Position numbers and translations under genes: made by a program. Of a DNA stretch of 64,000 nt, positions 55,544 through 64,000 are shown piece after piece. Source of the DNA: Paraburkholderia monticola (GTDB lineage Bacteria > Pseudomonadota > Gammaproteobacteria > Burkholderiales > Burkholderiaceae); the NCBI RefSeq assembly GCF_001580545.1, contig NZ_LRBG01000011.1:1-64000 (forward strand), written 5' to 3'. Within the stretch, counting starts at the first letter, position 1. Each line of letters starts with the position of its first letter. The notes below the pieces were generated by a model. It was not told the DNA's origin and did not search any database. It saw only the letters and a list, made by a program, of their open reading frames with translations.

Positions 55544-56638
55544 ATGATCCATCACCCGTCCGCTGTGCCGAACCCCGCCGAAGAAGCCATTGCCGCGCGC
55601 ATCGCCGCCGCGATGCCGACGCTCACGCCGATCCATCAGCGCATGGGCGAGTACGTGCTGGCCAATCTGTTCCGCGCGGCGACGATGCGTATCGACGAAC
55701 TCGCGAGCGTGGTCGGCGCGTCGGTCGCGAGCGCGAACCGCTTCGCGCGCGCGCTCGGCTTCGACGGTTATCCGCAGTTTCGCGAGGCGCTCGTGCGCGG
55801 TTTCGAGGCGACGCTCGCGCCGGTCGAGCGGCTGCGCAGCGCGCAGGAAACGCTCGCGGCCGGTGACGATCTGATCGACGCGTCGCTCGAGCAGGCTGCC
55901 AACAATCTGCACGCAACGCGCACCACGATCGATCGCGCGGCCGCCGAGGCCGCCGTCGAGGCGATCATCGCCGCGCGCCGCGTGTTCGTGATCGGCTTCG
56001 GCGCCAGCGCGTTTCTCGCGAGCCTGATGGAGCACGGGCTGCTGCCGTATCACGACAACGTGCATTCGCTTGCGCTGAGCGGCGGCCCGTCGCATGCGGC
56101 GCGGCACCTCGTGCGCTCGGGTGCGGGCGACCTCGTGATCGGCATCGCGTTTCCGCGCTATGTCGAGGACACGATCGAACTCGCGCGCCTCGCGTCCGAA
56201 CGCGGCGCGCGCGTGCTCGCGCTCACCGACGGCCCGCGCTCGCCGCTCGTGCGGTTCGCTGAGCTGTCGCTGTTTGTCCGCACCGACCGGCGTCTCGCGT
56301 CGAATGCCGATTCGGCCGTGCTGGCGGTGATCGAAGCGTTGTGCGATGCCGTGGCGTATCGCGCGCAACGCTCGGTCAAGGCGGCCGCCGAGTTCAGCGA
56401 ATTCGTGCTGCCGTGGCTGTTCGATCCGCAGTCCGCTGCGGCCGGCGCCGCGCCGGAACCGGCGCGTGCCGCGAGCAAGGTCGCGCGCGCGAAGCCCGGG
56501 AAGGACAAACGCGGCGACGGCGCGAAGGCCGGCAACGACACCCAGGCCAAAGGCGTAAAAGCCAGGGATACCGAAGCGAAAGCCATCGCCGCGGCCCGCA
56601 CCCCTCGAACCCCTCGCACTCCACGATCCAAACGATGA
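55544..56638 (+). CDS. RpiR/MurR-family transcriptional regulator with a basic C-terminal tail
   Basis: The 364-residue protein has an N-terminal RpiR helix-turn-helix domain (about residues 20-95; RIDELASVVGASVASANRFA) and a SIS sugar-phosphate-binding domain (about 130-265; VFVIGFGASAFLASLMEHGL and LVIGIAFPRYVEDTIELARL). Uniquely it ends with about 55 residues rich in Lys, Ala and Arg ([28 protein letters not shown]). The start at 55544 gives MIHHPSAVPNPAEEAIAARI; the frame before it covers the operator region. The stop overlaps iaaA by ATGA, so it probably controls the whole downstream operon. Confidence 0.87.
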   Translation: MIHHPSAVPNPAEEAIAARIAAAMPTLTPIHQRMGEYVLANLFRAATMRIDELASVVGASVASANRFARALGFDGYPQFREALVRGFEATLAPVERLRSAQETLAAGDDLIDASLEQAANNLHATRTTIDRAAAEAAVEAIIAARRVFVIGFGASAFLASLMEHGLLPYHDNVHSLALSGGPSHAARHLVRSGAGDLVIGIAFPRYVEDTIELARLASERGARVLALTDGPRSPLVRFAELSLFVRTDRRLASNADSAVLAVIEALCDAVAYRAQRSVKAAAEFSEFVLPWLFDPQSAAAGAAPEPARAASKVARAKPGKDKRGDGAKAGNDTQAKGVKARDTEAKAIAAARTPRTPRTPRSKR

Positions 56639-57624
56639 ACTCCAACGCAGTCATTGCCATTCATGGCGGAGCAGGAACGATCCTGCGCACCTCGATGTCG
56701 GCCAGCGCCGAAGCCGACTATCACGCGGCGCTCAACGCGGTGCTGAGCGCCGGCCAGCGCGTGCTCGCCGAGGGCGGCAGCGCGCTCGACGCGGTCAGCG
56801 AAGCGGTGCGTCTGCTCGAAGACTGCGCGCTCTTCAACGCGGGCCACGGCGCGGTCTACACCGCGGCCGGCACGCACGAGCTCGACGCGGCGATCATGGA
56901 CGGCCGCACGCTCGATGCCGGCGCGATCTGTTGCGTGAAGCGCGTGCGCAATCCGGTTCTCGCCGCGCGCCTCGTGCTGGAGCGCAGCGACCACGTGCTG
57001 TTCGCGGGTGAAGGCGCGGAAGCGTTCGCGGCCGCGCAGGGGCTCGAATTCGTCGATAACAGCTACTTCGATACCGACGCGCGCTATCGTCAATGGCAAG
57101 TCGCGCGCGAGCAGCAGCGCCCGATGCTCGATCACGACGCCGCGACGCTCGCGAGCGCGGCGTCGAACGTCAACGAGCCGACGCCGCACGAGCCGATCGA
57201 TCCGAACCGCAAGTTCGGCACCGTCGGCGCGGTCGCGCTCGATCGCCACGGGCATCTCGCCGCGGCGACTTCGACGGGCGGCGTGACCAACAAGCAGGTG
57301 GGCCGCGTCGGCGACACGCCGCTGATCGGCGCGGGCTGCTACGCGGACGACGCGACCTGCGCCGTCTCGACCACCGGCTCCGGCGAAATGTTCATGCGCA
57401 TGGTCGCCGCTTACGACGTCGCCGCGCAGATGGCTTATCGCCAGGTCTCGCTCGAAGAAGCCGCGCACGACGTCGTGATGAACCGCCTGCCGAAGATCGA
57501 CGGACGCGGCGGCCTCGTCGCCGTCGACGTGCACGGCAACGTGACGCTGCCATTCAATACCGAGGGCATGTACCGCGGCTTCGCGCGGTTGGGCGAGGCG
57601 CCGGTGACGGCGATCTATCGCTAG
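56635..57624 (+). CDS. iaaA: Isoaspartyl peptidase / L-asparaginase (Ntn-hydrolase)
   Basis: The 329-residue proenzyme self-cleaves before Thr196 in [13 protein letters not shown] to give alpha and beta subunits. HGGAG near the start and [20 protein letters not shown] are the family signatures; substrate contacts [17 protein letters not shown] and [11 protein letters not shown] follow. It removes isoaspartyl residues from peptides and may hydrolyse asparagine. In E. coli it precedes gsiABCD, and the same order occurs here. The ATG overlaps the rpiR-like stop. Confidence 0.93.
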   Translation: MNSNAVIAIHGGAGTILRTSMSASAEADYHAALNAVLSAGQRVLAEGGSALDAVSEAVRLLEDCALFNAGHGAVYTAAGTHELDAAIMDGRTLDAGAICCVKRVRNPVLAARLVLERSDHVLFAGEGAEAFAAAQGLEFVDNSYFDTDARYRQWQVAREQQRPMLDHDAATLASAASNVNEPTPHEPIDPNRKFGTVGAVALDRHGHLAAATSTGGVTNKQVGRVGDTPLIGAGCYADDATCAVSTTGSGEMFMRMVAAYDVAAQMAYRQVSLEEAAHDVVMNRLPKIDGRGGLVAVDVHGNVTLPFNTEGMYRGFARLGEAPVTAIYR

Positions 57625-57689
57625 CGGTCGGCGCGCGTCGCCGGCTAAACCCCCTTAGCCGCGTTCGAATTCAAAGCAAAGGAATCACC

Positions 57690-59612
<1,923 letters not shown>

Positions 59613-59715
59613 GCGCGGCGCCCCATCGAAGCACAACCCGCAGTATCCGCAAGCGAAGCACAAGCCAACCATAACGACCCTGTCACACCCTTAACTCGCA
59701 GCCTGGAGCAAGCTC

Positions 59716-61278
59716 ATGAACCTGCTGTTTCCGTCCTCTCCGTTTCGTTTGCGCGCGCTGGTCAGCGGCGGCGCGGTGGTGTTCGCGATGCTCGCGGGCA
59801 ATCTGGCGCACGCCGAAACCACGGCCGTGATGGCCGTCGCGTCGACCTTCACGTCGCTCGATCCGTACGACGCGAACGACACGCTCTCGCAAGCGGTCGC
59901 GAAGTCGTTCTACCAGGGGCTGTTCGGCTTCGACAAGGACATGAAGCTCGGCAACGTGCTCGCCGAGAGCTATGAGGCGAGCCCCGACGCGCGCGTCTAT
60001 ACGATCAAGCTGCGCCATGGCGTGAAGTTCCAGGACGGCACCGACTTCAACGCGGCCGCGGTGAAGGCGAACTTCGACCGCGTGACCGATCCGGCGAACA
60101 AGCTCAAGCGCTACAACATGTTCAGCCGCATCGAGAAGACCGAGGTCGTCGATCCGTACACGGTGCGCATCACGCTGAAGGCGCCGTTCTCGGCGTTCAT
60201 CAACGTGCTCGCGCATCCGTCGGCGGTGATGATCTCGCCGGACGCGATGAAGAAGTACGGTAAGGACATCGGCTTTCATCCGGTCGGCACGGGTCCGTTC
60301 GAACTCGTGAAGTGGGACCCGGCCGGCGACCTGACCGTGAAGAAATTCGACGGCTACTGGAAGAAGGGTTATCCGAAGATCGATGCGATCGACTGGAAGC
60401 CTGTCGTCGACAACAACACGCGTGCCGCGCTGATGCGCACCGGCGAAGCGGACTTCGCGTTCCAGGTGCCGTTCGAGCAGGCCGCGCAACTGCAGTCGAG
60501 CCCGAAGGTCGATCTGATCGCGGCACCGTCGATCATCGAGCGCTATATCAGCATGAACATGAACCAGAAGCCCTTCGACAATCCGAAGGTGCGTCAGGCG
60601 CTGAACTACGCGGTCAACAAGGAGGCGCTGACGAAGGTCGCGTTCGCCGGTTATGCGACGCCGGCCGATGGCGTGGTGCCCGAAGGCGTCGATTACGCGG
60701 CGAAGCTCGGGCCCTGGCCGTACGATCCGGCGAAGGCGCGCGAACTGCTGAAGGAAGCGGGCTACCCGAACGGCTTCGAAACGACGCTGTGGTCGGCCTA
60801 TAACTACTCGACCGCGCAGAAGGTGATCCAGTTCGTGCAGCAGCAGCTCGCCCAGGTCGGCATCAAGGCGAGCGTCGAGGCGCTCGAAGCGGGTCAGCGC
60901 GTCGCCAAGGTCGAAACCGCGCAGGACCCGGCGACCGCGCCGGTGCGCATGTACTACGCGGGCTGGTCGTCGTCGACCGGTGAAGCGGACTGGGCGATCA
61001 GCCCGCTGCTCGCGGGCTACTCGTTCCCGCCGAAGATGGTCAACACCTCGTACTACAAGAACGACACGGTGGACAACGATCTGAAGCAGGCGCTCGAAAC
61101 CACCGACCGCACGCAGAAGACTGCGCTCTACACCGACGCGCAGAAGCACATCTGGGCCGACGCGCCGTGGATCTTCCTCGTCAAGGAGAAGGTCGTGTAC
61201 GCGCGCAGCAAGCGCTTGTCGGGTGCTTACGTCGCGCCGGACGGCTCGTTCAACTTCGACGAGATCGCGATCAAGTGA
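59716..61278 (+). CDS. gsiB: Glutathione/oligopeptide-binding protein GsiB
   Basis: The 520-residue periplasmic protein belongs to the SBP_bac_5 (peptide/nickel) family. It has a Sec signal peptide (about 1-35, ending GNLAHA-E) and no lipobox. The start of the mature part reads [20 protein letters not shown] and the fold continues with [20 protein letters not shown] and [20 protein letters not shown]. It should deliver glutathione or short peptides to gsiC/gsiD. AGCCTGGAGCAAGC-type site precedes the start. Confidence 0.93.
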   Translation: MNLLFPSSPFRLRALVSGGAVVFAMLAGNLAHAETTAVMAVASTFTSLDPYDANDTLSQAVAKSFYQGLFGFDKDMKLGNVLAESYEASPDARVYTIKLRHGVKFQDGTDFNAAAVKANFDRVTDPANKLKRYNMFSRIEKTEVVDPYTVRITLKAPFSAFINVLAHPSAVMISPDAMKKYGKDIGFHPVGTGPFELVKWDPAGDLTVKKFDGYWKKGYPKIDAIDWKPVVDNNTRAALMRTGEADFAFQVPFEQAAQLQSSPKVDLIAAPSIIERYISMNMNQKPFDNPKVRQALNYAVNKEALTKVAFAGYATPADGVVPEGVDYAAKLGPWPYDPAKARELLKEAGYPNGFETTLWSAYNYSTAQKVIQFVQQQLAQVGIKASVEALEAGQRVAKVETAQDPATAPVRMYYAGWSSSTGEADWAISPLLAGYSFPPKMVNTSYYKNDTVDNDLKQALETTDRTQKTALYTDAQKHIWADAPWIFLVKEKVVYARSKRLSGAYVAPDGSFNFDEIAIK

Positions 61279-61387
61279 TGCGCTGACGAGGCGGCATGCG
61301 CAGGCGGCGGTTCGCGCCACCGTCTGCGCCGCTGCACACGAATCCTCATTGGCCGCTCATCCGCCGCTCATCTGCCGGACTGGTTTC

Positions 61388-62308
61388 ATGCTGAACTTCC
61401 TCGCCAAACGTCTTCTAGGCCTGCTGCCGACGCTCTTCATCGTCGCCGTGCTGGTGTTCCTGTTCGTGCATCTGCTGCCGGGCGATCCGGCGCGGCTCGC
61501 CGCCGGTCCCGAAGCGGACGAGGCGACCGTCGCACTGGTGCGCACCGACCTCGGCCTCGACAAGCCGCTGCCGCAGCAGTTCGTGCGTTTCTTCTGGCGG
61601 ATGGCGCATGGCGACTTCGGTACCTCGACGCGCAGCAAGCGGCCGGTGAGCCAGGAGATCGCGGAACGCTTCATGCCGACGCTGTGGCTGACGATCGCGA
61701 GCATGGTGTGGGCGGTCGTGATCGGCATGGCGATCGGCATCGCTTCGGCCGTATGGCGCAACCGCTGGCCGGACCGGCTCGGCATGACGCTCGCGGTTTC
61801 GGGCATTTCGTTTCCGGCGTTCGCGCTCGGCATGCTGCTGATGGAGATCTTCTCGGTGCAGCTCGGCTGGCTGCCGATCGTCGGCGACGGTTCGTGGCGC
61901 AGCTACGTGCTGCCGTCGCTGACGCTCGGCGCGGCCGTCGCGGCGGTGATGGCGCGCTTTACGCGGGCGTCGTTCGTCGAAGTGCTGCACGAGGACTTCG
62001 TGCGCACCGCGCGCGCGAAGGGCGTGCCGGAGCGGCTCGTGATCCTCAAGCACTGCCTGCGCAACGCGCTGATCCCCGTCGTCACGATGATGGGCCTGCA
62101 GTTCGGTTTTCTGCTCGGCGGCTCGATCGTCGTCGAGGTGGTGTTCAACTGGCCGGGCCTGGGCCGTTTGCTCGTCGATGCGGTGGCGATGCGCGACTAT
62201 CCGATCATCCAGGCCCTGGTGCTGTTGTTCTCGCTCGAATTCGTCATCATCAATCTGATCGTCGACATGATGTACGCGGTGATCAACCCGACCATCCGTT
62301 TCAAGTGA
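61388..62308 (+). CDS. gsiC: Glutathione/oligopeptide ABC permease GsiC
   Basis: The 306-residue permease has about six hydrophobic helices and the EAA loop [20 protein letters not shown]. The N-terminus [20 protein letters not shown] is typical of DppB-like subunits. It forms the channel with gsiD. Confidence 0.95.
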   Translation: MLNFLAKRLLGLLPTLFIVAVLVFLFVHLLPGDPARLAAGPEADEATVALVRTDLGLDKPLPQQFVRFFWRMAHGDFGTSTRSKRPVSQEIAERFMPTLWLTIASMVWAVVIGMAIGIASAVWRNRWPDRLGMTLAVSGISFPAFALGMLLMEIFSVQLGWLPIVGDGSWRSYVLPSLTLGAAVAAVMARFTRASFVEVLHEDFVRTARAKGVPERLVILKHCLRNALIPVVTMMGLQFGFLLGGSIVVEVVFNWPGLGRLLVDAVAMRDYPIIQALVLLFSLEFVIINLIVDMMYAVINPTIRFK

Positions 62309-62315
62309 GGCCCGC

Positions 62316-63221
62316 ATGAGCACCACTGCCACCGGGCCGAATGAGGCCAATCCCGCTGCCGCCGAACGCGCGATCCGTACGCCGTGGAACGAGTTCTGGC
62401 GCAAGTTCCGCAAGCAGCATGTCGCGATGGCCGCCGGCGTGTTCGTGCTGCTCCTGATCGTGGTCGCGATCATCGCGCCGCATATCGTGCCGTACGACCC
62501 CGAGAATTTCTTCGACTACGATGCGCTGAACGCGGGGCCGTCGGCCGCGCACTGGTTCGGCGTCGATTCGCTGGGCCGCGATATCTTCAGCCGCATCCTC
62601 GCCGGTTCGCGGATTTCGCTGGAGGCGGGCTTTCTTTCGGTGGCGATCGGCGCGCTGATCGGCACGTTCTTCGGACTGCTTGCCGGCTACTACGAGGGCT
62701 GGTGGGATCGCATCACGATGCGCGTCGCCGACGTGCTGTTCGCGTTCCCCGGCATCTTGCTCGCGATCGGCGTGGTCGCGATTCTCGGCAACGGCATGAT
62801 CAACGTGATCTGCGCGGTCGCGATCTTCAGCATTCCGGCATTCGCGCGGCTCGTGCGCGGCAATACGCTGATGCTCAAGCAGCTCACCTATATCGAGGCG
62901 GCGCGCAGCATCGGCGCATCGGACTGGACGATCATCGTGCGGCATATTCTGCCGGGCACGATTTCCTCGGTCATCGTGTACCTGACGATGCGCATCGGCA
63001 CCTCGATCATCACGGCGGCGAGCCTGTCGTTTCTCGGCCTCGGCGCGCAGCCGCCGACGCCCGAGTGGGGCGCGATGCTCAACGAAGCCCGCGCCGACAT
63101 GGTGACCGCGCCGCACATCGCGCTGTTTCCGAGTCTCGCGATCTTTCTGACGGTGCTTGCGTTCAACCTGCTCGGCGACGGTCTGCGCGATGCGCTCGAT
63201 CCGAAGCTGGACCGGCCGTGA
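62316..63221 (+). CDS. gsiD: Glutathione/oligopeptide ABC permease GsiD
   Basis: The 301-residue second permease of the DppC type has the N-terminal helix [20 protein letters not shown], the [20 protein letters not shown] segment and the EAA loop [20 protein letters not shown]. It is 7 bp after gsiC. It is followed by the P1-peptidase gene. Confidence 0.95.
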   Translation: MSTTATGPNEANPAAAERAIRTPWNEFWRKFRKQHVAMAAGVFVLLLIVVAIIAPHIVPYDPENFFDYDALNAGPSAAHWFGVDSLGRDIFSRILAGSRISLEAGFLSVAIGALIGTFFGLLAGYYEGWWDRITMRVADVLFAFPGILLAIGVVAILGNGMINVICAVAIFSIPAFARLVRGNTLMLKQLTYIEAARSIGASDWTIIVRHILPGTISSVIVYLTMRIGTSIITAASLSFLGLGAQPPTPEWGAMLNEARADMVTAPHIALFPSLAIFLTVLAFNLLGDGLRDALDPKLDRP

Positions 63222-63229
63222 GTTCGACC

Positions 63230-64000
63230 ATGGGCATGAGTCACTATTCAGGCGAGCAGGCGCCGCATATCGGCACCTTGCCGGCTGGTCCGCTCGGCAC
63301 GATCGCGGATGTGGACGGTGTCAGCGTCGGGCACTGCACGCTCGCTGAAGGCGCGCACCAGACCGGCGTGACCGTGATCCGGCCGCATCGCGGCGATCCG
63401 TTCGTCGACAAGGTCCCGGCCGCCGCGTCGGTGATCAATGGCTTCGGCAAGAGCATTGGGCTCGTGCAGCTCGACGAACTCGGCACGCTCGAGACGCCGA
63501 TCGCGCTGACCAACACGTTCGGCGTCGGCGCGCTCGTAGAGGCGCAGATTCGTGCGGCGATTCGCGCGAATCCGCGCATCGGCCGAGAATGGTCGACGGT
63601 CAATCCGCTCGTGTTCGAATGCAACGACGGCTATCTGAACGATATTCAGGCGCTCGCCATCACCGGACAGCATTTCGACGAAGCATTCGATGCCGCGAGT
63701 AGCGATGTCGCGGGCGGTGCGGTCGGCGCGGGGCGCGGCATGTCGTGCTTCGATCTGAAGGGCGGGATCGGCACGGCGTCGCGCGTCGTGAATACGGCGG
63801 GGCATGACTACACCGTCGGCGCGCTGGTGCTCGCGAACTTCGGCCGTCTGCCGATGCTGACGATCGACGGCACGCCGCTCGGCCGCACGCTAGCGGCGCG
63901 CGCGGCGCAGGCCGAGGCGGCCGATGCAGCGGCTCGCGCCGACGCCAATGCAAGCGCCGGCAAACCCGAGCAAGGCTCGATCATCATGATCGTCGCGACC
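63230..64000 (+). CDS. P1/DmpA-family aminopeptidase, N-terminal part (3' truncated by window edge)
   Basis: The first 257 residues of an N-terminal-nucleophile hydrolase of the DmpA/BapA type (peptidase family S58) are visible. Signatures are TIADVDGVSVGHCTL, PAAASVINGFGKSIGLVQLD, ETPIALTNTFGVGALVEAQI and GAGRGMSCFDLKGGIGTASR. Near the edge is GKPEQGSIIMIVAT; the family self-cleaves between Gly and Ser in GSII, and that pair is Gly249-Ser250 here. The remaining beta part lies outside the window. It is 8 bp after gsiD, so it is part of the same operon and would release D- or L-residues or beta-peptides from imported peptides. An alternative start is the ATG at 63236. Confidence 0.9.
   Translation, partial: MGMSHYSGEQAPHIGTLPAGPLGTIADVDGVSVGHCTLAEGAHQTGVTVIRPHRGDPFVDKVPAAASVINGFGKSIGLVQLDELGTLETPIALTNTFGVGALVEAQIRAAIRANPRIGREWSTVNPLVFECNDGYLNDIQALAITGQHFDEAFDAASSDVAGGAVGAGRGMSCFDLKGGIGTASRVVNTAGHDYTVGALVLANFGRLPMLTIDGTPLGRTLAARAAQAEAADAAARADANASAGKPEQGSIIMIVAT

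Overview
The window looks like a chromosomal piece of a betaproteobacterium of the Burkholderiaceae, most like Paraburkholderia or Burkholderia. The coding sequence is GC-rich. The cluster ribF-ileS-lspA-coaBC-dut, the clpS-clpA pair, rpmB-rpmG and a stand-alone fusA all fit that group. No rRNA, tRNA, CRISPR array or complete prophage was seen.

Region 1 (1-11 kb) is accessory. The 3' end of an alaA-type aminotransferase gene runs off the left edge. It is followed by a type I secretion set broken up by decayed insertion sequences: a TolC/LapE-like outer-membrane gene (1510), a LuxR-type response regulator (5009), a LapB-like ABC transporter (7326) and an HlyD/LapC-like adaptor (9716). Remnants of IS3, IS66 and IS21 elements lie between them. 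A segment of about 285 bp, covering the upstream region and the first ~21 codons, occurs in front of both the TolC-like gene and the ABC gene. The TolC-like protein therefore appears to carry an N-terminus copied from the ABC transporter. No secreted substrate gene is present.

Region 2 (11-42.3 kb) is housekeeping. It holds a NiCoT nickel/cobalt permease, a cupin, fusA, a DUF192 protein, a small Ala/Lys-rich exported protein, a pseudouridine synthase, icd, a cold-shock gene, and clpS-clpA. The minus-strand cluster ribF-ileS-lspA-coaBC-(luciferase-like oxidoreductase)-dut follows, then purN with an RsmB-like methyltransferase and an MscS channel, a fatty acid desaturase, nadA-nadC convergent with nadB, rpmB-rpmG, radC, a SlpA-type FKBP and ispH.

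Region 3 (42.3-55.3 kb) starts with a branched-chain amino acid ABC operon (binding protein, then livHMGF). It has a candidate NtrC box upstream and an internal terminator after the binding protein. Next come a GYD-domain protein, an argD-like aminotransferase with a downstream GNAT acetyltransferase, a 2Fe-2S flavoreductase, an NAD-dependent epimerase-like protein, a 62-residue membrane protein, an RsuA-type pseudouridine synthase and an MFS exporter.

Region 4 (55.3-64 kb) is one plus-strand operon: an RpiR-type regulator behind a perfect 34-bp palindrome, iaaA (isoaspartyl peptidase), gsiABCD (glutathione/oligopeptide importer) and a P1/DmpA-family peptidase that runs off the right edge. 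It reads as a regulated pathway for taking up and hydrolysing unusual peptides.
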